Positions 51,134 to 60,000 of a stretch of DNA of 60,000 nucleotides are shown here, piece after piece. Position 1 is the stretch's first letter. The number at the start of each line of letters is the position of its first letter. Source of the stretch: Nymphaea colorata (lineage: Eukaryota > Streptophyta > Magnoliopsida > Nymphaeales > Nymphaeaceae); contig NC_045139.1 in the NCBI RefSeq assembly GCF_008831285.2, forward strand, positions 4,130,704 through 4,190,703, in the 5' to 3' direction. The position numbers and the translations under genes are program-made. The notes beneath the pieces were generated by a model, which was not told the DNA's origin, did no database searches, and saw only the letters and a program-made list of their open reading frames with translations.

Positions 51134-52846
51134 TTTAGTGACACAACTGATGAGTTTTTAGAGTCGTTCCATGCCGCTTCTCCGCCGGCTTTGATACCCC
51201 AAGATAGTGTCGTCCTTCCTTATAGTCTTGGCCATGAGGGTGAACCCTCTTTTTGGTCTGACCAGCTTCCATGGCTCGGCCCTGATGCGGACACAGGCCT
51301 TTCTGTGGGGCACTTTGGTCTGGCCGCATCTTGTGAGCAGATTGATCGGTCACAGGTCAGTCAGTCTACAGGACCAACATGCCAATTAAGCGTCTTTAGC
51401 CATGAGAAGTGGGCTAAGGCTAAGCTTCCTGGGTCCGGAACCAGCCAGGAGTACTCTACCAGCACCGGTGCCACTAGGCTCGGATATGCAGGTGGGCGCT
51501 GCAGTGAGGATGTTGGCTCACCGAGTAGGAAACGTAAGGAAATAATGGAAGTTAGTAATGAAGTAAGCAACTTGCTTTACTGGTTATTTAGGAACAACTT
51601 CTCTCCATCTTCAAAGATCATAAAAACATTTTCAACCATAGGATGGTGCTGCAAAGATTCTAGCAGATGAAACGAAGCATGAAGGTTCCGGCAAGCGCCA
51701 ACAGTCAAAAAAAGTTCGCAATCTGATACAGAAGGTAAGCTCTGTATATGTACATACTTATGTATGTATATATATATGTATGTATGTTATATGCATGCAA
51801 CTCCGCTCATCTTGTTCAATTGGAGTGCAGCTTGGTAGCAGGATGTTCATTTTAGTTTTGACATTCATGTTGTGTCATACATGACAGAGAGGGAGGATCA
51901 AGATCAATGAGAAGTTAGAAAGTCTGCATAAGCATCTCCCATATTATTCAAATAAGGTGAGCATGTGGTGTATGTTCATGTGTGTGTGTGTTTCCTAGTA
52001 AGGGCCTGCTCATTGTTGAGAGCTTCTTTTGAAGTATTGACATCTTTGATAATACCATCCGAATTTGCAGCGGGATAAGGCCTCAATATTGTCTGATGCC
52101 GTTGAATGTATTAAATTACTTCAGCAACAACTTCATGTAAGTTTCAGAGATTTTTGCATTTAACTTTGATCTTTTACAAATTGAGCTTGTTGAACAACTG
52201 AGCTAGCTGGGTGCTCGGTTAGATGGATAGCTCGGCTGGGCTTGTCTTGTATGGGTTTGTGTTTTAGGGTTTACATTCCAAAAGCCATATAGAGGAGTTG
52301 TTTGATGGACTTGGATTACAAACAAGTGAAGATTTGGGTTTTATCTTTTTGAAATCGAAATTTTAAAAATTTTAGTTTAACTTATATTGAAACTTGAAGA
52401 AGTTGTATTTTGGCTCCTCTTAAAATTTTGAAACTGTAGTTCGACCCTTGCAACAAAAAATTTCTCTGTCCACCCTGCATATACCTATCAATATTTCACA
52501 ATATTGATACAACTGTGTCACCGTTTATGGTTCAATGGTTTCAAAAATTTAAAAGCTGCAATGCCATGTACAGCTAGCTGCTTCAATTCTTTGGAAGTAC
52601 CCGTCTATATGTAACAACAAAGTATTTATATTTTTCCTTTTACAGGTTTCCGGAAATTTCAAAGTATATATATATATATATATATAATACTGGCGGCAAT
52701 AAAAACACATCTGACCTTTATATTGTTGAAAGGACACTGCAGTCACAAATTACCATGTTAAAATTTTTATACCATGATAACAGACCAAAATACCCTTCAA
52801 AAGGGCAAAATTTATTGTTTATTCAATGGCTTGTATTAGGTTCCTT

Positions 52847-52881
<35 letters not shown>

Positions 52882-54568
52882 ATCATGCATTAGTGCTATA
52901 TATATATATATATATCACTAATGCATGATTAAGAATTATGTCCAGATAACTTAGTTTTCTATTAATATTTAAAATAATTATGTGATAATTTTTTAATTAG
53001 TGCTAGAAAGTTTTTCCAGGGAAACTTAGTCGTGCAAAATTTTTAGATTATGTTATTTGTTAGAAAGCAAATGGCAAAATTTTTCTCATTTAGCATTTAC
53101 ATTTTCAAGAATTAGTTTTATGAATATGTTTATTAACATCGGACAAACATATATTATTGCTAATTCTTTAGATATGTTTTCAAAAGTTTTCCTATTTCTG
53201 TTATGACCCAGAATATTCCCATGATAGTCCTTAAATTAATAGTTACTCTTCATGTTCATAATTTCCATTTAAACGTTCTCAAATGCATTCTTTTCATTTT
53301 GCATGTCCGGACGAAAGCCATCCTTTCATCTCTAAAGACCTTTTGCAATCTTTTCACATTAAAGACTTAAAAACAACATAAAATATATTTTCAATGCGCA
53401 AATAAAATTTTATAAACCAGAAAAACTTAGATTCCTGTCTGCCCACTAGAAAATACATTTTTTAAAAGTTTCGTTCCAATTTTATCGGATGTCTCGGAAG
53501 AGATTCGTAAGCTTCCCAACACAGAGATCAAGGCTTTAATTTTGCCTTTTTTTTCCTACTAAAAAAGAATTTGGCAATCATGCATGTTTAAATATTTAGT
53601 AAAACAAAAATGCATGATATTTCAAGTCCCATATCAGCGAGCGTCGTTTTAGATTGCAGTTCCTGGAATATGCACTGGTTGGTACTAAACCAAACGCAGA
53701 GATACATTGAAGTCAGGGAGATGGAGATAAGCGCCATGACAATATTACTGGTACCAACATGACCTCAAGCCTTTTCTTTCTCACTCTAAAGCTTTACCAT
53801 CTTGAAACAGGCTCTGGCCATGGCGAGTGGACTGTGCACCATCGCGACTTTGGCCTTCCCTGCTACTCAGTGCCCTCAATTCTGGCAAGTGAGACAGAGA
53901 AGGGACGAAGAGTACTTGCCTTTTGGCAATGGCGTGCAGGCCATGGGGCGCTGCTCCGCCACCTGCCTGCCTCCTCCGCTTAGTAGTTTGGCCCATTCAC
54001 TTACTTCAGCGGCTTCATCTCCGCCATTAATGCAAGGCCTGATCGCACCGCCAGTTCAGATGCCGACTGTCGCTTGTTGGCCTCATGATCTTCCCTTTAG
54101 CTATACACTGCCTAATCTTTCTCAGTATCAGCATATGGGAATGACGATCCAGGTTTGCAGTAAAGCCTACAAGACTTGACTTCTGCCAATCTAAACATTA
54201 CGAGACGTATATATTTATATTTGTTACATCTTTCACGAGTAGCATCATATATTTAAATGATTACATATGAATTGATTCAATCAGTTAACTCAAATTGGTA
54301 GTAAATCAATTTGCTCAAATTGGTAATGCGACACTAAAATTTTCTTCTGTCTTTTGACATGCTGTCGCATTCAAATTGGTTGATCGTCAAGTCATAGTTA
54401 AAAATTAAAGATCTATCTCTCAAAGTACCATAAATAAATTAAAGTACCATGAACCGTTAATGTAGCATGAACCATCGTTAGTGTTCTTGTACCAACTAGT
54501 TTTTAATAACCAACTTTTATTTTTTAGTTATCCAGCAATATCCAGATAATTTTGAAGTTTGAACTCTC

Positions 54569-54621
<53 letters not shown>

Positions 54622-54669
54622 TGACAGACACTGAGGTTTTCTTCCTTGCAGGAGAAGCGAGAATCATGA
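51134..54669 (+). CDS. divergent bHLH protein, PIF/UNE10-like group (gene A)
   Basis: Predicted nuclear HLH regulator. Exons: 51134-51562, 51642-51734, 51888-51956, 52071-52136, 53811-54152, 54652-54669, all phase 0 with GT-AG borders, about 338 codons. Exon 1 is acidic and Ser/Gly-rich and matches genes B and C (FSDTTDEF, GPDADTGLSVGHF). The basic region is KKVRNLIQKRGRIKINEKL: canonical His5 is Arg, Glu9 is Gln and Arg12 is Gly, while Arg13 is kept, so E-box binding is unlikely. Helix 1 (INEKLESLHKHLP) and helix 2 (KASILSDAVECIKLLQQQLH) are intact. The 114-aa tail exon is rich in Pro, Met and Cys and ends QYQHMGMTIQ; the last exon adds EKRES. The frame has no ATG at the expected place: relative to gene B about 10 nt are missing after the ancestral ATG (51114). 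It either uses an upstream exon spliced at 51134, starts at Met before EVSNE, or is a recent pseudogene. Confidence 0.7.
52137..53810 (+). other. long intron 4 of gene A
   Basis: An intron of 1674 nt, much longer than the others of this gene. It contains a TA array near 52664-52686, a CT array at 52849-52878 and the perfect inverted repeat at 52880-52931. No exon-like segment is visible inside. Confidence 0.55.
52880..52931. repeat. perfect 16-bp inverted repeat around a TA core
   Basis: The arms TAATCATGCATTAGTG and CACTAATGCATGATTA are exactly complementary and flank CT(AT)n of 20 nt, itself almost self-complementary. The whole 52 nt can form one long hairpin in RNA or a cruciform in DNA. 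It directly follows a (CT)n array. Confidence 0.9.
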
Positions 54670-55495
54670 AGTGAAGGCTCCAATGCAGATAAACGGAAAA
54701 AGGCAAGACATTTCTCTCTCTCTCTCTCTCCCTCTCTCTTTCTCTCTTTAGATCTCTCTTCCTGGTTTTTGTTTCTCTATTTCTTGCTTAAGCATGGTGA
54801 TTGCAGGCTGAATTTCTTGTGCGCAAATTTTGTGTCTGTGGTTGCACTTTGGACTTGCGCTTCATGCTTCACGCTTCACGCTTCACGCTCTCGGACGGGG
54901 CAGCACTTGACTCTCTAAGCATCTAAACGGCTCCTTTGTATGTACATTACTATTGCATCCCGTTTCCAAATAAGAGACCTCTCTCGATCTTTCTTTTTTC
55001 CTCAAATTGTTTTCTTGCCAAGGCAAACTTTTTATTGAAAATCTTATGAAAGCATGTCAGGCTTAGATATGCCACATTTAGGGGTCATTTGTGCAATGGA
55101 AACAGTAACACATAGTGTGTTCATGAATTTGCTCTGATCATTGGTGCATATCCATTAAACAATCCCTTTTAACTGCTTGGCTTATGTACCAAAAGGTTGG
55201 TCAAAATAAAAAGATTCAAACCTAAGCATGTTTTTTGTTATGTCATCGAACTTAAAAGAGTTTTGTGAAATATTAATATAGACAACAATCTTTAGAGACT
55301 AAGAAAATTTAATGACGGTTATTGGCTTAGAGGTTCACAGGCTTTTTGGGAAGTGATCATTGACGCTAAAAAGGAGCAATGCCTCTGCCATTATCTTATT
55401 ATTAATTACTTCGCATCAAAAGATTAATTACTTTGAACTGATCACAACTTGGTCATTCAAGGGGTTGGTCATCCAACTTGAACTGAATATGAAAA
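54670..55495. other. 3' flank of gene A
   Basis: Likely 3' UTR with a CT array near 54714-54740 and the short tandem phrase TTCATGCTTCACGCTTCACG near 54861-54890. After 54970 it is plain spacer. Confidence 0.4.
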
Positions 55496-55900
55496 CACTA
55501 CAAAAAATGACGGATTCACGGATGAGTGGGAAAACAGACGTCGGTGAAAGCTCACTTCTGCCGATGTCCAGGTTTACTTGTAGGTGAAGATTGTTTTTCA
55601 CTGATCTCTGAAGGTGAATGTCGATGAAAAATAGCCTTGATCGACGTGTGCCGTTAGAATGTAGTTTAAATCCAGCTTTTACTGACGTTTGGTTTGCGTA
55701 AAAAGGTTACTTTTATCGACGTCTGTTTTTATCGACATGCGATCGTGCTCGCATTCATGAAATTGTTTTTCGACGAAGAATTACCGAAATCCAAACAATT
55801 CGTCGATACAACTCCACCTTCATCGATGTGCATCCTCCGGACACTGCTAATATAATTTTTACCGATGCACAGCGGACGTCGGTAAAAGTTACCTCCTAAG
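55496..55900 (+). mobile_element. CACTA-type transposon end
   Basis: It starts CACTACAAAAAATGACGG, the classic CACTA terminus, followed by many subterminal variants of GACGTCGGTGAAA, ATCGACGT and TCGATGTGC in both orientations up to about 55890. I could not find the opposite terminus, so this is a truncated or worn element. No transposase was seen. Confidence 0.6.
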
Positions 55901-58278
55901 TTTCACCAACTTTTTAAGTGGAGCCTTTACATAATTTAGGTCTGAAGTAAACATTAACCATTACTACACTGCTATATATATCATTGAAGTCATTTATATA
56001 TATGCAAAAGTTTAAGAAATTTGAAAAGAAATTATAATTGGATACTGCATAGTTGGCATTCAACATTGATCCAAATTACATGCAAAGTGAAACACTAGAA
56101 CCTGAAATTTGGATTTGGGTATCGGTTGGCGATATATATCCGCCAGATTTGGTGTTGAAGAAAATAGTTAGCGATCATTCAAATGTGATTACTCAGCAGG
56201 TTGAATTTTTCTTATACCATTGACATCTCCAGGTAACAGAATTCATAACTTCGGATGTATCATATTGAGTATATCTAGGCAAATCAATCATCTAAGTCTC
56301 TTCGTTCACCAAGCCTCCATGAGTCTGTGGAGTGTTGAAGGTCACCCTCTGTTGGGACATCTTGATACAAGGATTTTTACATGGTTTCGAGGCCAAAGTT
56401 CTCCTCTATCTACGGTCCGGCACTGTTTCTTACTAATTCAGAATAAAGAATACAAGACACAACTGCCCCTCTTAAACATGAGGATTAAGGTAATACCGTA
56501 AAATGACAACACTGCATGCAACTCAAGAGGGCCATGAGCCCGCCGGCCCCAGATCTGTGCATACAACAAGTATGCATCAAAGAGGATGAAGGGTATTTTT
56601 GAAATTTTTTATAAAAAATGGGTATTTTAGACTTTTAGAGTAAAAATAGATTTTTCACAAGTTACACGAGTTAAACGCTTATACGAGTTGAACGAGTTAA
56701 ACAAGTTACATGAGTTAACGTTTACACGAGTTAAACAAGTTAATGCTTACACGAGTTAACATCAAACTGAGTCAATGTTTAAACGAGCTAAATGGGTTAA
56801 ACGAGTCGAGTTCGAGCTCGATTTTTTGTAGTCAAGTCAAGCTCGAGCTTGCTATAAAGAGATCGACTCAAGTTCAAGCTGAGCTCGAGCTTGAGTTTTT
56901 TGAGTTAAGTCGAGCTTGGCAAGCTTCTCGTGTGCACCCCTATTTGGCCCCTAGTCACAGGCAAATTAATTTCTTCTTCAGCCCAGGGATGGCCTTTGCC
57001 ATTTTAAACCGTTTTTTTAAAGCACCGATCAGTACACATGTAATTCAACCTATGCCCCATCAACATTGTACTCTATTAATACAAAAATATTATACGATAC
57101 TGTTTGATGTTTTTATTTTAAAATGTTAGGAAGAAATTGCACTCCAGTCGAGAGAATTTGATGTTTATCCAGGGACTATGGTAACTGAGAATTTAAATAG
57201 TAGGGTGAAGCCCATGAAAATGGAACTAGTGGGCCGAAAAAAAAGAGCTAATTCCATGAACTCACAGACAATTAAAAGAAAAAAGACAATTAAAAGAAAA
57301 AGGATGGTTGAAAGTAATGGAAATTAAATTGAATTGATGAATGAGGTTGCAATTTAGTGATTCAATATTAAGGATTACAAATATTTAAAATATAATAAAG
57401 ACGAATATTGTAGGACAAGATTATCAGTTGATCAGTCCCGAGTATCGAACCAGCCGCCAACTTGTAAAGTTCTGTTGAAAGGAAACATATAAATCTGAAC
57501 CATTGTAAGAGAAAAGAACTCTTTGGCAACAGTAAGTTTGTCACTGTACATGATACAGATTCATGAAAAGTTGTAGCAAATTCATGAAATATTGGTGAAT
57601 ATTCTCCTTTAATTAGAGTAGTTTCATAAAACAGTGACAAACTCTTTCTATTACTAAACTACACCAAAAAGACCATTTGGTGATAAGAACAATATATGAT
57701 TGTTCAATGATAAAATTATGATAGATTCATAAAACACTTCTTCAAGCGATCTATCAATTTGTCTTAAATTTGAGACAGATTTATGAAACACTCGTGTTGC
57801 AGTAACTCTTTACTATTGAGTCAATCTGAACTGGCTGACCAGTTCATATCCATCCCTGATTTGACAAATCAAATTTCATAAAAGCACGCTAACTTTTAAA
57901 AGTACAATAAAAAAATGCTAAATAATTTGAATTTCTTTTATTATCTAAGTTACTTAAAAGAACAGTTAATGAAAAAGAATTTCAAATTTTCTCATGCGCT
58001 GCATCAAAAGTACTTTGGCGTTTTGTAGAACTTTTCATTTTACAAATTATTAATCACAAATCAAAATTTTTATGAAAAAAAGTATCTGAACAAGACAAGG
58101 CTAATTTAATAGGAAAGGTCCAGTAAAAATTTGGCTTCTGCAGCGATATTGACAACATTGTAGAAGACCAACTTGCCAAAGCACTCTGATTGGTTCAACC
58201 AAGAGAAGTGAAGAAAAGGCAGGAAAAAGATGACGGAGGATTAAAAGAAACTTTCGTTCCACTCTAGCTGCATTCTTA
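55901..58278. other. gene-free block
   Basis: The plus frame 56220-56501 contains HQASMSLWSVEGHPLLGHLD, which vaguely recalls retroelement pre-integrase sequence but is not convincing. 56650-56945 is the GAGTCGAGTTCGAGCTCG repeat, ending near TGTGCACCCCTA. 57360-58278 is spacer with several ATTCATGAAA phrases. Confidence 0.4.
56650..56945. repeat. ACGAGTTAAACGAGT / GAGCTCGAG dispersed repeat
   Basis: Multiple ACGAGTTAAACGAGTTA-like units run into GAGTTCGAGCTCG and GTCGAGCTTGGCAAGC. It is related to 38150-38525. Confidence 0.55.
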
Positions 58279-59330
58279 TCTGCAAGATTTCTAAACATAT
58301 GAAGCTCGACTCCTTGAGAAATTTTTTCAACAGGAAGGCACATGCTATGGAGGAAACTCTGAAACAGGAAGCATCAAGCATGTCATGGATATTTTCTGGA
58401 AATAGGTAATTTTCTGAAAAAGAAAAAACAGCACGAGTTCAAATGAGAGGATGCAAAATATCCAGATAAAATTAGCAAGTTCTGGATATATCGCAGACTT
58501 TCAGTACACTGGTTTTACTCACTGGTCTGGTATGCCCGTGGTAGGTTTGTCTGTGTGTGGATGGCAGTACACTGATCTGCAAATCAATGGTCATGGCGGT
58601 GTTTCCTGTTCAGCTGTAATACAGAACGGCCTGAACAGATGCCCCTAGAACTTCTTTTTGACAGAACTGACAGAAAAAATTACGCCATTGCTGACCTTAC
58701 CATTACACCGCACAGTGCATGCATTAGATACAGATTGAGCAATCGTAAACAACAGAGACTGCATCATTAATTTTCAGGTGGACTAGTCTGCAACTATTTG
58801 ATGTCAGACAATGAATTGGGTGCAATGAAACTGCGTTAATTTTTGTGCAATCGAGCAATAGAACTCAAAATTTTTAAGTTTTCGAATTTAATTGCAAACC
58901 GCAGTTATCATCAGCATTGGCCACGGCGCATGAAGGTGATCTTCGTCCGCCTAAAAAAGACAAAGAATGTGATGTTCAGAAAAGATAAAGCGAGAAACTC
59001 CATTCACATTGTGGCACCAAATTATCCTCCTTATTTATTCACCCTCTCTGCAGGTTCTCAAATGCATGCCTCAATCTGCCCTCTCCCTAAACAAGTTTCT
59101 TCTTCACCATGAGGCATGATCTCGACAGTTGGGACTGTTTCAGTGACACCATTGATCAGTTTATAGATTTCCAACGTTTTTCGACCTTTTCCCGATCAGA
59201 AGAGGACTCTAGCTTAATGGACCTAGAGTTTCTTGGCTATGAGGATGAAACCTGTCTCTGCCCTGATCCGCTCCCTTGTTTTGGCTCTGATATGAACTCA
59301 GCCGATTCAGTGGGCCACTTGGTTGAGGCT
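58279..59330 (+). repeat. duplicated promoter and first-exon segment of gene B
   Basis: This is the plus-strand partner of the inverted copy at 39855-40921. Homology starts near the ATATGAAGCTCGACTCC phrase and ends in exon 1 after the codons for SVGHLVEA. Confidence 0.85.
58930..59112 (+). other. upstream open frame overlapping the gene B start
   Basis: The ATG at 58930 opens a 60-codon frame whose stop TGA overlaps the gene B start codon as ATGA (59109-59112). The inverted copy has the same upstream ATG (40245, minus), but its frame stops earlier (40084). Differences between the two copies do not spare codon positions, so this is more likely leader or promoter sequence than a selected peptide. 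Confidence 0.3.
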
Positions 59331-59940
59331 TCTTGTCAGCTGAAGGAAACACAGGTGAGTCATCCAGGAGGATCAACATACCAAAGCTTTGAGACAGATC
59401 TGCCCGGATCAGCAAACAAGTACCAGGACGCAGTCAGTGGAAGCAGTAAGGATGAAACAGACAAAGAAAAGGAAATCGTGGAAATCATCAATGTAAGCAC
59501 TTTTTCCCCTCTTAGCTGCACAATATATTAGAATATTACCAGATAAGTAATAAGGTTTGAATTTGAAACAGGTTCCTACCGAAGAAAATTCGACAGTGGA
59601 CAAGAAAATTGAAGGTTGTAGCAAGTTTCTTCGCCAGCAGAAGATCCGGAACATGAAAGAGAGAGTAAGCATAATTTATTTTTGTCCTTGAGGGAAGAAG
59701 ATAAGCACAGGATATTCCATATCCATGTCTTAATTATGTCATAAGGTTTCTGCCTCTGTGCTTGATCATCTTTTACTAGATTCAGACTAATCTCCGTACG
59801 CCTTCATTGTGTTCAGTTAGAAACTGTGAACTTTGGTTCATCAATTACTATATTATTCTGTGCTATATTGACAGAAACGAAGAAAAAAGATCAGCAGGCA
59901 GATGGAAGCCTTGCATAAACTTATGCCACATTCAGACAAG
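59109..59940 (+). CDS. bHLH protein, PIF/UNE10-like group, cut by window end (gene B)
   Basis: Exons 59109-59492 (128 codons from ATG in context CACCATGAGG), 59572-59664 (31 codons) and 59875-59940 (22 codons) are visible, all in phase 0. The donor GTACTC of the next intron is seen and the rest lies beyond the window. Exon 1 is acidic: CFSDTIDQFIDF, SEEDSSLMDLEFLGYEDET, FGSDMNSADSVGHL. The basic region is KIRNMKERKRRKKISRQM: His5 is Arg but Glu9, Arg12 and Arg13 are kept, so DNA binding of an altered kind remains possible. Helix 1 is QMEALHKLMPHSDK. It matches gene A exon for exon (basic exon 93 nt in both) and gene C over exon 1. Of the cluster it is the best candidate for a DNA-binding protein. 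Confidence 0.8.
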
Positions 59941-60000
59941 GTACTCATGTTTGTTTGCTTGTGTGTGCATGTGTGACTGTGCCTCTGTGAGAGTCTGTGT

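Noticed and set aside
51135-51353. Minus-strand frames under gene A exon 1
   Set aside because: Shadows. The plus frame aligns with the homologous exons of genes B and C.
56220-56501. Copia-like pre-integrase fragment
   Set aside because: Only a short GHPLLGHL phrase is suggestive. There is no zinc finger, integrase core or LTR nearby.

Overview
The window is nuclear DNA of a land plant, almost certainly a flowering plant. Coding regions are short exons with GT-AG introns, intergenic DNA is AT-rich, there are many (TA)n, (GA)n and (CT)n arrays, and remnants of small DNA transposons and tRNA-derived SINEs are common. I cannot name the species. There are no bacterial features, no rRNA and no intact tRNA genes, and I saw no complete LTR retrotransposon.

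The main content is a dispersed cluster of divergent basic helix-loop-helix (bHLH) genes related to the plant PIF/UNE10/SPATULA-type group. Members lie at 10.6-13.1 kb (+), 24.6-26.3 kb (+), 39.8-40.1 kb (-, a 5' fragment), 51.1-54.7 kb (+) and 59.1 kb to the window edge (+, cut off by the end). They share one exon plan: every intron is in phase 0, a basic-region exon is followed by a 57-69 nt helix-1 exon and a 66 nt helix-2 exon, and then comes a Pro/Cys/Met-rich tail exon where the gene is complete. The basic regions are unusually degraded. The canonical His5-Glu9-Arg12-Arg13 set is broken differently in each copy, and in the 24.6 kb gene it is replaced by a run of glutamates. Several members may therefore be dimerisation-only HLH proteins. 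A segment of about 1.05 kb, covering the promoter, leader and first exon, is present in inverted orientation at 39.86-40.92 kb and 58.28-59.33 kb.

Between these copies, on the minus strand at 43.7-46.5 kb, is an apparently intact six-exon enolase-superfamily gene. It encodes a probable plastid L-Ala-D/L-Glu type dipeptide epimerase of 425 aa, with all expected catalytic residues. It is the most secure gene of the window. A small minus-strand gene at 31.0-31.2 kb encodes a 71-aa membrane protein with a Cys/Gly-rich tail and has a GAA/CAG-type repeat just upstream of its start.

The rest is gene-poor: microsatellites, several hAT-like terminal-inverted-repeat elements (some with plausible target duplications), a CACTA-type end at 55.5 kb, four SINE-like copies, and three local tandem duplications (71, 127 and 204 bp). 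Weak exon-like fragments at 2.3-4.2 kb, 20.9-22.8 kb, 29.8-30.3 kb and 42.8-43.4 kb could not be identified.
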